This document shows, piece after piece, positions 51,275-60,942 of a stretch of DNA of 64,000 nucleotides. The translations under genes were made by a program, and so were the position numbers. The notes under the pieces were generated by a model, which saw only the letters and a program-made list of their open reading frames with translations, had not been told where the DNA came from and ran no database searches. This DNA comes from Erwinia sorbitola (GTDB lineage: Bacteria; Pseudomonadota; Gammaproteobacteria; Enterobacterales; Enterobacteriaceae): positions 2,297,501 to 2,361,500 of the forward strand of contig NZ_CP046509.1 of NCBI RefSeq assembly GCF_009738185.1, in the 5' to 3' direction. Within the stretch, counting starts at the first letter, position 1; each line of letters begins with the position of its first letter.

Positions 51275-52150
51275 TTATTTCTTCTGCTGTTCGTGCAGGT
51301 AGCGGTATACAACCGACAGGTCTTTAGCCCCATAACCGGCATCAACCGCTCCCTGCCACTGGGTAGCAATGCTCTGTAGCATCGGCATTGGACGCTTTCC
51401 GGCTGCGTCCAGCGCCAGCTGTGCATCTTTCAGCGCCCAGGTAAGCTGCATCTGCGCCGGATACTCTCCTGCGCTAATCATCGCCAGCTTACCTTTTACA
51501 TAGGGTGCCGCCAGCGGGCCGCCATCCAGCACCTGCCAGAAATCATCCGGGGTAAATCCAAACTGCTGTGCCAGCTGGGTACTTTCAGCCACACCCTGCA
51601 TGATTGAGACCAGCCAGGCGTTTGCCACCAGTTTCATTTTCGAACCAGCCCCCGCTTCGCCCAGCCATTTTGTCCCTTTGGCGATCGCGGCAAATACCGG
51701 CTCAATCGCCGCAGCACGCTGACGATCGCCGCTGGCGAGTACCAGAATCTGTGCCTGCTCGGCCGGGGTTTTGGTGCCGGAAACCGGCGCATCCAGCAGA
51801 ACAACATCCGGGCGTAATGTATGGATGCTGTTAATAAGTTGCTGCGTTGCATCAACGCCGATAGTGCCCATCTGGCATAGCACCGCATCGGGTTTCAGCA
51901 GTGGAAGAATCTGTTCACAGGTAGCAAGCGTAGTCGCGCCATCGGAGAGCATGACGATAACCACATCAGCATCAGCCACCGCCTGCTCCCGGGTATCACA
52001 CAGTGTAAGCCCGGCTGGGATCAGGTCTTCACCGCGCGCGCGGGTACGGTTCCAGCCATAGACATGGAATGATTTTTTTAGCAGATTTGCAGCGAAAGCG
52101 TGACCCATCGCACCCAGTCCCAGAACGGCGACTGAAGGAAGTGATTTCAT
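51275..52150 (-). CDS. NAD(P)-dependent oxidoreductase (beta-hydroxyacid dehydrogenase type)
   Basis: A 291-residue protein of the 3-hydroxyisobutyrate dehydrogenase-like group. The Rossmann motif is VLGLGAMGHAFAANLL, the substrate loop DAPVSGTKTPAEQ, and the catalytic Lys lies in GSKMKLVANAW. The frame runs to 52270, but GGGAGA lies 9 bases before the ATG at 52150, giving the usual N-terminus (MKSLPSVAVLG). The adjacent Rrf2-type regulator may control it. Substrate unknown. Confidence 0.88.
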   Translation of the reverse strand: MKSLPSVAVLGLGAMGHAFAANLLKKSFHVYGWNRTRARGEDLIPAGLTLCDTREQAVADADVVIVMLSDGATTLATCEQILPLLKPDAVLCQMGTIGVDATQQLINSIHTLRPDVVLLDAPVSGTKTPAEQAQILVLASGDRQRAAAIEPVFAAIAKGTKWLGEAGAGSKMKLVANAWLVSIMQGVAESTQLAQQFGFTPDDFWQVLDGGPLAAPYVKGKLAMISAGEYPAQMQLTWALKDAQLALDAAGKRPMPMLQSIATQWQGAVDAGYGAKDLSVVYRYLHEQQKK

Positions 52151-52280
52151 GGCGGTATTTCTCCCTGATAATGAACAAGATGACGCAATTGCGCCATCAG
52201 CTATCGACCAGGGTATCGTAGTTTTACGATTTACAACAGCCTGCCTGTGCTGACTGTAGTAGAGAAGCACTGATGCTGAT

Positions 52281-52457
52281 TCAGCAAGCTACCCACTGTG
52301 CATCAACATGCTGCGAGGGGTGGAAGCGAATCCGGCTTCCGCTCATTGTCCAGACTTCCACACTTTGTGGCGTGGTACGAATCATAGCCAGTTTTACTAA
52401 CGCGCCAAACTGACGAAGTTGATGATTTAGCGTTAACTGTCGTGCCGGGATGACCAT
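52281..52457 (-). CDS. 58-residue hypothetical protein
   Basis: A small soluble protein beginning MVIPARQLTLNHQLRQFG. AGGGGA lies about 5 bases before the ATG at 52457, making this a better start than 52478. The central TPQSVEVWTMSGSRIRFHP segment suggests beta strands. I do not recognise it. Confidence 0.5.
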   Translation of the reverse strand: MVIPARQLTLNHQLRQFGALVKLAMIRTTPQSVEVWTMSGSRIRFHPSQHVDAQWVAC

Positions 52458-52606
52458 ATATTCCCCTTCCAGATTCATCTATTGCTGTGCAGTACGATTT
52501 ATTTTACTGCGCGAAATATTAGCAATTCATGCTAAACCTGTAGTTGACCACGATCAACCATTGATAACGCTATGTGATTAAGCAATGTCTGAACTGAAAA
52601 GGGTTG

Positions 52607-53530
52607 TCAGAATATTGAACGACCTATGCGTTCTGCCAGCAGCTCCAGCGCTGCCGTTCCCGCCAGCGAGTTTCCGGAACCATCCAGCTCCGGCGACCAT
52701 ACTGCAATAGTCATCTCCCCCGGCACTACGGCAACTATTCCGCCACCTACTCCGGATTTACCTGGCATTCCGACACGCCAGGCAAACTCCCCTGCACCGT
52801 CGTACATCCCGCTGGTAACCATCAGGGCGTTAATTTGTCGCGTCTGTTTAGGCGTCAGCAGCGGCTCTTCCTGTCCCAGCCCTCTGCCATGGTTGGCGAG
52901 ATAGAGGAAACAGCGGGCCAGTTCGACACAGTTCAGCGTCATTGAGCAGTAATGGAAGTAGGTTTGCAGCACCTTCGTTACATCGTTGTCGAAATTGCCG
53001 AAGGATTTCATCAGCCAGGCAATTGCGGCATTACGCGCCGAGTGGTCATATTCGGAGCGGGCCACATGACGGTCATAGTTAATTTCCGGCTCACCGGTAA
53101 GGCTGCGCACCACTTCAAGCATACGCTGACGTGGTGCGGTAAGACGGGTTTCCAGCATGTCGCACACCACCAGCGCTCCCGCATTGATAAATGGATTGCG
53201 CGGCTTGCCCTGCTCCAGTTCTAATTGCAGGAGCGAGTTGAACGGCTGCCCGGATGGTTCTTTGCCCACCCGCTGCCAGATCTCATTATCCTGATAGCGT
53301 GTCAGTGCCAGCGTCAGCGACAGCACTTTGGAGATTGACTGGATGGAAAAACGCTCCTGCGCATCACCGGCCTGATAGAGAGTGCCATCCAGCGTACAGA
53401 CCGCTATTCCCAGCCGGTTGGCGGGCACCTCTGCCAGCGCGGGAATATAGTCAGCCACTTTCCCCTGACCAATTAATGGCCGTACCTGATGCAAAATGTC
53501 ATTTAACAATGCATTATCCAGAACGCTCAC
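52607..53530 (-). CDS. glsB: glutaminase (GlsB/YneH type)
   Basis: A 307-residue serine-dependent glutaminase that hydrolyses glutamine to glutamate and ammonia. The Ser-Lys catalytic pair is in FSIQSISKVLS, the Asn/Glu substrate contacts are in PRNPFINAGALVV, and SGVGGGIVAVVPG is near the C-terminus. It starts with GTG after GAGGA. The length equals E. coli GlsB (308). In E. coli glsB and sotB also lie in the same chromosomal neighbourhood. Confidence 0.95.
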   Translation of the reverse strand: MSVLDNALLNDILHQVRPLIGQGKVADYIPALAEVPANRLGIAVCTLDGTLYQAGDAQERFSIQSISKVLSLTLALTRYQDNEIWQRVGKEPSGQPFNSLLQLELEQGKPRNPFINAGALVVCDMLETRLTAPRQRMLEVVRSLTGEPEINYDRHVARSEYDHSARNAAIAWLMKSFGNFDNDVTKVLQTYFHYCSMTLNCVELARCFLYLANHGRGLGQEEPLLTPKQTRQINALMVTSGMYDGAGEFAWRVGMPGKSGVGGGIVAVVPGEMTIAVWSPELDGSGNSLAGTAALELLAERIGRSIF

Positions 53531-53814
53531 GTTTATCTTTCCTCTGCTGGCCTGACAGGATAAATTTCAAGGCGATTCTGCGGCCTTGCTCCGGTAACGT
53601 CAAACGCTGATATGGAGAATCTCTCCGCTGTTTTTAGCGGGATTTGGCGCTGAATACGGCAGCAGGTCATAACCGGTGCTTATATAAAAATTCTGATTTA
53701 CAATTTAATTGATTTTTTCATTTCATCTGACGAATAAATAAAAGACAATATAGTGACTTTATTCTTTGGCCTGAACTTTCGGGTTAACATTCCTTCAACA
53801 CATCGTTAACTTCA

Positions 53815-54999
53815 ATGCAATCAACTACTGTTTCCCGTAAGACCGCATGGCTACGCGTGGTTATGCTCGCTATTGCTGCGTTTATTTTTAACACCACTGA
53901 ATTTGTTCCGGTGGGACTGCTTTCAGATATCGGCAGCAGCTTCTCAATGCAGACGGCGCAGGTCGGCCTGATGCTGACTATTTATGCCTGGGTGGTGGCT
54001 CTGATGTCGCTGCCAATGATGCTGCTGACGCGTAATATTGAGCGCCGTCTGTTATTAATTATCATTTTTGTGCTGTTTATTGCCAGCCATGCCCTCTCGT
54101 CCGTGGCGTGGGACTTCACTACGCTGGTGGTATCTCGAATCGGTATTGCATTCTCACATGCTATTTTCTGGTCCATTACGGCCTCCCTGGCGATTCGTGT
54201 TGCACCGCCAGGGAAAAAAACTCAGGCGCTGAGTATGCTGGCGACAGGAACCGCACTGGCAATGGTTCTTGGGCTTCCCATCGGGCGTATGATCGGCCAG
54301 CTGCTTGGATGGCGCATCACCTTTGCGGTCATTGGCGCAGTCGCGCTGGTAACGATGCTGCTGCTGGTGAAACTGTTACCGAAATTACCAAGCGAACATA
54401 CCGGTTCCTTAAAAAGCGTACCGATGCTATTTCGCCGCCCGGCGCTGGTCGCGCTCTATCTTCTGATTGCCGTAACGGTCACCGCACACTACACCGCGTA
54501 CAGCTATATTGAACCGTTTATTCAGAGCGTCGCCTCACTGAGCGCAGGATTCACCACATTCCTGCTGTTAATTTTCGGCGCGGCGGGGATTGTTGGCAGC
54601 CTGCTGTTCAGTATTTACGGTAATAAATACCCGGCGGCGTTTTTACTGGGCGCTATTGGTTTAATTACGCTGTCGATGCTTTCACTCTATGTCGCTGCGA
54701 CGCACACGCTGGCTATTTCCACTCTGTGTATCGTCTGGGGCATGGCGATGATGATAATTGGTCTGGCGGTGCAGGTGCGCGTACTGGCGCTGGCGCCCGA
54801 TGCCACTGATGTAGCGATGTCGCTGCTCTCAGGAATCTATAATATCGGTATCGGTGCTGGCGCACTGCTGGGTAATCAGGTGAGCCTGCATCTTAATATG
54901 GCGAGTGTTGGCTATGTGGGTGGCGCAATCGGCGTGCTTTCGCTGTTGTGGTGTGCGTGGAGTATGAAGCGATATCCACAGCTGCGGCTGAATGGTTAA
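53815..54999 (+). CDS. sotB: sugar efflux MFS transporter SotB
   Basis: A 394-residue major facilitator with 12 hydrophobic segments, matching SotB/YdeA: NTTEFVPVGLLSDIGSSF, the motif-A-like loop LLTRNIERRLLLI, and LGLPIGRMIGQLLGWRITF. SotB exports arabinose and other sugars in E. coli. It has its own promoter region, divergent from glsB. Confidence 0.93.
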   Translation: MQSTTVSRKTAWLRVVMLAIAAFIFNTTEFVPVGLLSDIGSSFSMQTAQVGLMLTIYAWVVALMSLPMMLLTRNIERRLLLIIIFVLFIASHALSSVAWDFTTLVVSRIGIAFSHAIFWSITASLAIRVAPPGKKTQALSMLATGTALAMVLGLPIGRMIGQLLGWRITFAVIGAVALVTMLLLVKLLPKLPSEHTGSLKSVPMLFRRPALVALYLLIAVTVTAHYTAYSYIEPFIQSVASLSAGFTTFLLLIFGAAGIVGSLLFSIYGNKYPAAFLLGAIGLITLSMLSLYVAATHTLAISTLCIVWGMAMMIIGLAVQVRVLALAPDATDVAMSLLSGIYNIGIGAGALLGNQVSLHLNMASVGYVGGAIGVLSLLWCAWSMKRYPQLRLNG

Positions 55000-55031
55000 T
55001 TCATTGCGGTGAGAGCCGGATTTAGTTCATT

Positions 55032-55069
55032 CAGGTTCGCTTCACCGGCAAAACGGTAAGGCGAACCTG
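55032..55069. terminator. bidirectional terminator hairpin between sotB and the carboxylase gene
   Basis: CAGGTTCGC pairs with GCGAACCTG, and inside that ACCG pairs with CGGT around GCAAAA. It lies between two convergent stop codons. There is no T-run, so it may act by structure alone. Confidence 0.5.
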
Positions 55070-55092
55070 CCATCTGCGCTGTTCAGTACGGG

Positions 55093-58000
55093 CTACGCAC
55101 TGCCCATCACCACCACACACTGTCCGGCCCGCACTGCCGAACCAGGCAGTACGCGAACCTCACGGATCACCCCATCGCAGGGGGCCAGCAGCGGGATTTC
55201 CATTTTCATCGCCTCGATAATCACCAGCACATCGCCCTGCGTGACACTGTCACCTACGCTGCATTTAACCTGCCACAGATTTCCGGTAATCGCACTTTCA
55301 ACGGCAAACTGATCCGCTGGCAACATGGCCTCTTCTGCTATTTCAATTACCGCTTCCTGACTATCGAAATGCGCCTGCCCGCTGGCGATCCAGCGCTCGC
55401 GCTCGGCGTTAAACGCAGACTGCTGATGCTGACGGAAAGCATTGATGCCCGGAGCCTGATCGGCCAGGAACTGCTGATAATCAGCCAGCGCCAGCTCCGT
55501 TTGCTCGATACGCAGCGGATAACGCCCCAGCGGGAAATCACGACGGATACGCAGCAGTTCATCAGCAGATACCGGATAAAACTTAATCTGATCGAAAAAG
55601 CGCAGCAGCCACGGCTTGCCGCCGAAGTCAGCCACTTCGCGGTAGCGGTTCCACATTTGCAACGTTCGCCCGACAAACTGGTAGCCTCCCGGCCCCTCCA
55701 TGCCGTACACGCAAAGATACGCGCCGCCAATTCCCACCGAGTTCTCTGCCGTCCAGGTGCGTGCCGGATTGTACTTAGTGGTTACCAGGCGATGGCGAGG
55801 ATCGAGCGGCGTAGCGACCGGGGCACCGAGATAAACATCCCCTAGCCCCATCACCAGGTAGCTGGCAGCAAATACGGTGTTAAATACTGCGTCGATATCC
55901 GGCAGATCGTTAATACGGCGAATAAATTCCAGGTTGCCCGGGCACCAGGGCGCGTCCCGGCGAACCGTGGTCATATATTTATCAATTGCCAGCTGGCAGG
56001 CCGGATCATCCCAGGACAGCGGCAGATAAACCACGCGCGATGGCACACGTAAGTCTCCGCGACTACTGACGTTCTGCCACAAATCGCTGATGATATTCAG
56101 CAGCTCGCTTTGCGGTAGCCGATCGGGCTGATAGTGGATCTGTAATGAGCGGATACCCGGCGTCAGATCGATAATGGCCGGATGCGCAAGTGCTTCCAGC
56201 GCCTGCATCAGCGCATGCCCACGAAAGCGCAGTACCAGATCCAGCTCCGGTGCACCGATCTCCAGCAGCAGATGAGTATCGCCGGAAAGCCGGGCCACGA
56301 GGCGGCAATCATCCTTACCGATATCCAGTACGACCGGAGTACTTAATGCCGCGGGTTGCCAGGACGGTTCCGCCGGGTAAAGCTGTTCCAGCTCCGCCTG
56401 ACGCCCGGCATTCAAATTTCGGGCAGTGGCAATATCTACTGGCACAAAGCGCAGGCGATCCCCTGCTTTGAGCTGTCCAACCTGCCATAAATCCGCTTCA
56501 ATTACCGTTACCGGGCAGACAAAGCCGCCGAGGCTGGGGCCGTCCGGGCCAAGGATCACCGGCATATCACCAGTAAAATCAACTGCGCCCACCGCGTACG
56601 GGTTGTCGTGAATATTGGACGGATGCAGCCCGGCTTCGCCGCCGCTGTCACGCACCCACTCCGGTTTTGGGCCAATCAGGCGCACTCCGGTACGGCTGGA
56701 GTTAAAATGCACCTCCCAGTCGGTGGCAAAGAACGCGTCGATGTAGCCGTCAGTGAAATATTCCGGGGCGGCATGCGGGCCATAAATGACCCGCAGTATT
56801 CGAATGTCGGGCAGCCCGGGGGTTAGCGCCTCAGGTAATTTGTCGCCCACCGTGGTATCCGTCAGCTCTGTCAGATGCAGTATATCTCCGGTGCGCAGTG
56901 CCCGGCCCGCATGGCCGCCAAACTGGCCGAGGGTAAAGGTGCTTTTACTGCCAAGATAGTCCGGCACCGCAATTCCACCGCGCAGGCAAAGGTAGCTGCG
57001 AACACCGGCGCCATCAATAGCGCCCAGGGCTAAGGTGGAGCCAGCAGGGATAAGGAAAGTCTGATTCATCGGCAGTATTTGCCCCTCCAGCGTCAGCTCA
57101 ATCGGCGCGCCGCATACCACCGCCACGCAGGCTGAGTTAAAGCGCAGCGTCGGGCCGCTGAGAGTAATCTCCAGCGCCGCAGCATCAGGGGCATTGTTCA
57201 GCAGACGATTCCCCAGACGCATCGCCCGGTCATCCATGGGGCCGGACGGTGGCACACCCACCGCCCAGTAGCCAAGGCGGCCAGGGTAATCCTGTACTGT
57301 GGTCTGCGTTCCGGCGCTCACCACCTCAACGGTGGTTGCCCGATAGCCGAGATCATCCAGGAAGCGCGTCCAGGGTTCGCCGCAGGCAAAGGGTGTGGAG
57401 TGCAGAATCTGTTGCAGATACTGACGGTTAACCTCAACGCCGTACAGACGCGTATCGTTGAGGGCCTTATCCAGCGCGGCAATTGCCTGTTCACGAGTGG
57501 CACAGCAGGTAATGATTTTTGCCAGCAGCGGGTCAAAAAATGGCGGGATATCGCAGCCAGACTCTACCCAGTTATCAATACGTAACCGTTGCCCGTCGGC
57601 ATCAGGGAAGCTGACGTCGGTAAGTAAGCCCGGCGATGGCTGAAACTGGCGGCCCGGGTCTTCCGCATACACGCGTGCCTGAATGGCATGACCTTTCGGT
57701 GACAGTGTCACGCCAAGTTCTGCCAGCGGCGGCAGCTCTCCGGCGGCCAGCGCTATCATCCAGTGCACCAGATCCACGCCCCACACCTGCTCGGTTACGC
57801 CATGCTCAACCTGGAGCCGGGTGTTAACCTCAAGGAACCAGAACTGCTGCGCTGCGCTGTCGTAAACAAATTCCACCGTTCCGGCGCTGCGGTAGTTAAC
57901 CGCCTTTGCCAGCGTGAGCGCTGCGTCACAAAGGGCTTGTGCAATATCTGCTGGCAGATTAGGTGCGGGGGTCTCTTCAATGACTTTCTGATTACGCCGC

Positions 58001-58692
58001 TGCACTGAACAGTCACGGACACCCAGCGCAATCGCCTCGCCCTGCCCGTCACCGAAAATCTGCACTTCCAGATGGCGCGCCCGTTCAATATATTTCTCAA
58101 TAAATACCCCGGCATCGCTGAAGTTGTTCTGCCCAAGGCGTTTCACCGCATCAAACGCCTGCGAGAGCGTCTCGGCGTCGTGGCAGACGCGCATACCGAT
58201 GCCGCCGCCCCCTGCGGTACTTTTCAGCATCACCGGATAGCCAACCTGGCTTGCAGCTGTCAGTGCTGCATCAACATCATCAAGCAGATCGGTGCCTTCG
58301 AGCAGCGGCACCTGCTGCGCCCTCGCCAGCGCACGTGCGGTGTGTTTCAGGCCAAACAGCCGCAGGTGTTCAGCTGTCGGTCCGACAAAAGCGATGCCAG
58401 CTTCATCGCAGGCTTCAGCAAAGGCCGCATTCTCTGAGAGAAAACCGTAGCCCGGATGGATAGCCTGTGCGCCACTCGCAATTGCAGCAGCAATAATCTT
58501 TTCTATGACCAGATAGGTTTGTGCTGCCGCGCCTTCTCCAAGGCTTATGGCCTCATCGGCTTCACGAATATGCAGGCTGGTCACATCTGCTTCGGAAAAT
58601 ACCGCCACGCTGGTGATATCCATCGTGTGGAGCGTACGCAAAATTCGGCACGCAATCGCGCCACGGTTAGCAATCAGCAGTTTTTTAAACAT
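55093..58692 (-). CDS. uca: urea/guanidine carboxylase (biotin-dependent)
   Basis: A 1199-residue multidomain enzyme. Residues 1-450 are a biotin carboxylase with the ATP-grasp loop KSTAGGGGIGM. About 460-770 is the KipA-like carboxyltransferase part (GTQTTVQDYPGRLGYW, GHAGRALRTGDIL) and about 800-1010 the KipI-like part. The C-terminus is a biotinyl domain with EAMKME near residue 1162. Its place behind a guanidine-I riboswitch and DUF1989 genes fits guanidine carboxylase, the group formerly called urea carboxylase that prefers guanidine. It is the last gene of the operon; no allophanate hydrolase gene follows. Confidence 0.93.
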   Translation of the reverse strand: MFKKLLIANRGAIACRILRTLHTMDITSVAVFSEADVTSLHIREADEAISLGEGAAAQTYLVIEKIIAAAIASGAQAIHPGYGFLSENAAFAEACDEAGIAFVGPTAEHLRLFGLKHTARALARAQQVPLLEGTDLLDDVDAALTAASQVGYPVMLKSTAGGGGIGMRVCHDAETLSQAFDAVKRLGQNNFSDAGVFIEKYIERARHLEVQIFGDGQGEAIALGVRDCSVQRRNQKVIEETPAPNLPADIAQALCDAALTLAKAVNYRSAGTVEFVYDSAAQQFWFLEVNTRLQVEHGVTEQVWGVDLVHWMIALAAGELPPLAELGVTLSPKGHAIQARVYAEDPGRQFQPSPGLLTDVSFPDADGQRLRIDNWVESGCDIPPFFDPLLAKIITCCATREQAIAALDKALNDTRLYGVEVNRQYLQQILHSTPFACGEPWTRFLDDLGYRATTVEVVSAGTQTTVQDYPGRLGYWAVGVPPSGPMDDRAMRLGNRLLNNAPDAAALEITLSGPTLRFNSACVAVVCGAPIELTLEGQILPMNQTFLIPAGSTLALGAIDGAGVRSYLCLRGGIAVPDYLGSKSTFTLGQFGGHAGRALRTGDILHLTELTDTTVGDKLPEALTPGLPDIRILRVIYGPHAAPEYFTDGYIDAFFATDWEVHFNSSRTGVRLIGPKPEWVRDSGGEAGLHPSNIHDNPYAVGAVDFTGDMPVILGPDGPSLGGFVCPVTVIEADLWQVGQLKAGDRLRFVPVDIATARNLNAGRQAELEQLYPAEPSWQPAALSTPVVLDIGKDDCRLVARLSGDTHLLLEIGAPELDLVLRFRGHALMQALEALAHPAIIDLTPGIRSLQIHYQPDRLPQSELLNIISDLWQNVSSRGDLRVPSRVVYLPLSWDDPACQLAIDKYMTTVRRDAPWCPGNLEFIRRINDLPDIDAVFNTVFAASYLVMGLGDVYLGAPVATPLDPRHRLVTTKYNPARTWTAENSVGIGGAYLCVYGMEGPGGYQFVGRTLQMWNRYREVADFGGKPWLLRFFDQIKFYPVSADELLRIRRDFPLGRYPLRIEQTELALADYQQFLADQAPGINAFRQHQQSAFNAERERWIASGQAHFDSQEAVIEIAEEAMLPADQFAVESAITGNLWQVKCSVGDSVTQGDVLVIIEAMKMEIPLLAPCDGVIREVRVLPGSAVRAGQCVVVMGSA

Positions 58693-58785
58693 TAGGCAGA
58701 CTCACACCAGGGCGGGCCGTCCCGCCAGAATCATGGCCGCCTGGGGTCGTCCCCAGGGGAAAACAAACCGGGTTATCTCAGCGGG

Positions 58786-59421
58786 TTAATTCCACACCAG
58801 CACTTCGGCGGCGGTGGGATTCCAGCCATTGCAGGGATTATTTAGCTGCGGACAGTTGGAGATCAGCACAATGACGTCACACTCGGCGCGCAGTTCCACA
58901 TACTTACCGGCGGCGGAGATGCCATCTTCAAAGGTCAGTCCGCCCTCTGGCGTCACCGGAACATTCATAAAAAAGTTGATATTAGCGGTGATATCGCGCT
59001 TGTTGAGTCTTCCGTCATGCAGGCAGGCGCAGAGAAAATTATCGCGGCAGCTGTGCATATAACGTGTGTCGGCGCTGTAGCGTACGGTGTTGCTCTCCTG
59101 AGCGCAGGCCCCGCCAAGGGTATCGTGACGTCCGCAGGTGTCAGCGACGATGGTCAGCAGCGGGTTGCCCAGATTGGAGTAAAGAACGCTGCCGCTGGTC
59201 AGATACGCATTATTCTGGCGGCGCAGCGTGCGCTGGGCATCATAGCGTTCACGCGGGCTGGCGGCGCGATAGAACAGCGTATCAACGGCTTGGTTACCTT
59301 CCAGATCGTGCAGCCGCAGCGTCTGGCCTTTTTTGACTTCAAACAGGAAGGGCTCCCCCGCCGGGATGATATGGCGGTAGACCGCATCGGCAGGCTGTTT
59401 ATCACTGGTGGTTAGTGTCAT
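58786..59421 (-). CDS. DUF1989 protein, carboxyguanidine deiminase subunit
   Basis: A 211-residue DUF1989 (urea-carboxylase-associated) protein. It has RHIIPAGEPFLFEVKKGQ-type N-terminal strands, TCGRHDTLGGACAQES with candidate metal ligands, and a C-terminal NCPQLNNPCNGWNPT. Paired DUF1989 proteins form the carboxyguanidine deiminase that turns carboxyguanidine into allophanate and ammonia. AGGAG lies 7 bases from the ATG. It sits between the other DUF1989 gene and the carboxylase gene. Confidence 0.87.
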   Translation of the reverse strand: MTLTTSDKQPADAVYRHIIPAGEPFLFEVKKGQTLRLHDLEGNQAVDTLFYRAASPRERYDAQRTLRRQNNAYLTSGSVLYSNLGNPLLTIVADTCGRHDTLGGACAQESNTVRYSADTRYMHSCRDNFLCACLHDGRLNKRDITANINFFMNVPVTPEGGLTFEDGISAAGKYVELRAECDVIVLISNCPQLNNPCNGWNPTAAEVLVWN

Positions 59422-59432
59422 CTGATAGCTCC

Positions 59433-60140
59433 TTAAACAGCAAAACGTTCGATATTCTGGAAGGCGCGCAGATTTTCCGGACGCGAGGTTTTACACAGCG
59501 TCAGACCCTGCGGATCGCTGGCCTCGCGCAGTGACAGCTCTACCGGGCGCGGGGAGTATTCAGGTTCAGGATCCATCGGATGCGGTAAGGCGGTCAGCAC
59601 TGCGAGCACGTCCATTGGCGCGTAAAGTTCCACCATGCTGCCCGGCGCCGAATGCTGGCTATGGAAAGTGAAACGGCCCTTCTCATCCACCGTCACTTTG
59701 CTGAAAAGATTGAGCACCATCGGCAGATCTTCGAGCATAAGATTCCACTTACCCATCTCAACCAGCAGGTTATCCATGCCGTTACGATGGAAGCCGTTGC
59801 GCAGTTCCTGATAGCGTCCTTTGCCATATTTTTCCGCGACTTCTGCTGCATTGAGCACGCCGCCGAAGCTGTCATGCCAGCCGCAGGTATCGGTGACTAT
59901 TGCCGCCAGGACGCGGCCCATATCGGAATAGAGACAGTGCCCTGCACCCAGCCGGGCGGTGTGCTGACCTTTCAGCGTATCCGGCAGGTTAAGCCGTTCG
60001 CTTTTTTCATGGGCGTTAAACAGCATCAGACTGACATTGGCTCCGCCGTCGCTATCGGTCAGACGCAGGATCTGCCCCTTTTTTATCACCAGCGAGGTGT
60101 GACCGCCGCCGGGTAGCGTCTCTTCATAGTGATGAGTCAT
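59433..60140 (-). CDS. DUF1989 protein, second carboxyguanidine deiminase subunit
   Basis: A 235-residue DUF1989 protein homologous to its downstream neighbour: HYEETLPGGGHTSLVIKKGQ, DTCGWHDSFGGVL, and a C-terminal LTALPHPMDPEPEYSPRPVE. AGGAG lies 7 bases before the ATG, inside the end of the ATPase gene, which it overlaps by 17 bases. By known pairing it is the partner subunit of the deiminase. Confidence 0.87.
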   Translation of the reverse strand: MTHHYEETLPGGGHTSLVIKKGQILRLTDSDGGANVSLMLFNAHEKSERLNLPDTLKGQHTARLGAGHCLYSDMGRVLAAIVTDTCGWHDSFGGVLNAAEVAEKYGKGRYQELRNGFHRNGMDNLLVEMGKWNLMLEDLPMVLNLFSKVTVDEKGRFTFHSQHSAPGSMVELYAPMDVLAVLTALPHPMDPEPEYSPRPVELSLREASDPQGLTLCKTSRPENLRAFQNIERFAV

Positions 60141-60942
60141 GAGAAATCTCCTGATTAAATGGGATGGCTGCCAGCGCCGGATGCGGAATGACCAGAGCTG
60201 GCTGCTGCCGCTGGCGCAGGCGGGTTTCGTTCAGGGGCAGATCGTAGGTAACGCGTGCCCCCCAGGCGTTCGGCTCGTGGGGATCGATGCGTATTTTGTC
60301 GAATACCATCAGCCGGGTGCCGAGATTGAATCCCTCTGACAGGTCATGGGTGACCATAAATACTGTAAGTTGGGTTTCCTGCCACAATGACAGCAGCAGG
60401 CTGTGCATATCCTTGCGAATACCGGGATCCAGCGCGCCGAAAGGTTCGTCGAGCAGCAGAATGCGCGGACGCATAATAAAAGCCTGGGCAATCGCCAGCC
60501 GCTGCTGCATGCCTCCGGAAAGCTGGGCCGGATACTTCTCCAGCGCATGGCCCAGCCCTACCCGCATCAGCATCTCTGCCGCCTGTTCGCGTGCCGCTTT
60601 TTTCCGCCGACCTGACAGCCGCCCAAGAAAAGGCGCCTGCGGCAACTCCAGCCCGATCGCGACGTTATCCAGCACGTTGAGATGGGGGAACACCGAATAG
60701 CGCTGAAATACCACACCACGGCTGGCATCCGGCTCTGCCTTTAGCGGCTGACCTTCCAGCAAGATAGTCCCGCGACTGGGTTTTTCCTGGCCCAGCAGCA
60801 GACGCAGGAAAGTCGATTTTCCGCAGCCGGATGCACCGACCAGGGTGCAGAACTCCCCTTCGTTAATGCTCAGATTGAGATTTTCCAGCACCACATGGCT
60901 GCCGTACTCCTGCCAGATATGCCTGATATCGATAAAACTCAT
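60124..60942 (-). CDS. ABC transporter ATPase (nitrate/taurine type) of the guanidine operon
   Basis: A 272-residue ATPase: Walker A GASGCGKST, signature LSGGMQQRLAIAQAF, Walker B ILLLDEPFGALD, H-loop MVTHDLSEG. The frame extends to 61011 but the ATG at 60942 overlaps the permease stop by 4 bases and follows GGGAGA. It powers the importer formed with the next two genes. Confidence 0.92.
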   Translation of the reverse strand: MSFIDIRHIWQEYGSHVVLENLNLSINEGEFCTLVGASGCGKSTFLRLLLGQEKPSRGTILLEGQPLKAEPDASRGVVFQRYSVFPHLNVLDNVAIGLELPQAPFLGRLSGRRKKAAREQAAEMLMRVGLGHALEKYPAQLSGGMQQRLAIAQAFIMRPRILLLDEPFGALDPGIRKDMHSLLLSLWQETQLTVFMVTHDLSEGFNLGTRLMVFDKIRIDPHEPNAWGARVTYDLPLNETRLRQRQQPALVIPHPALAAIPFNQEISHDSSL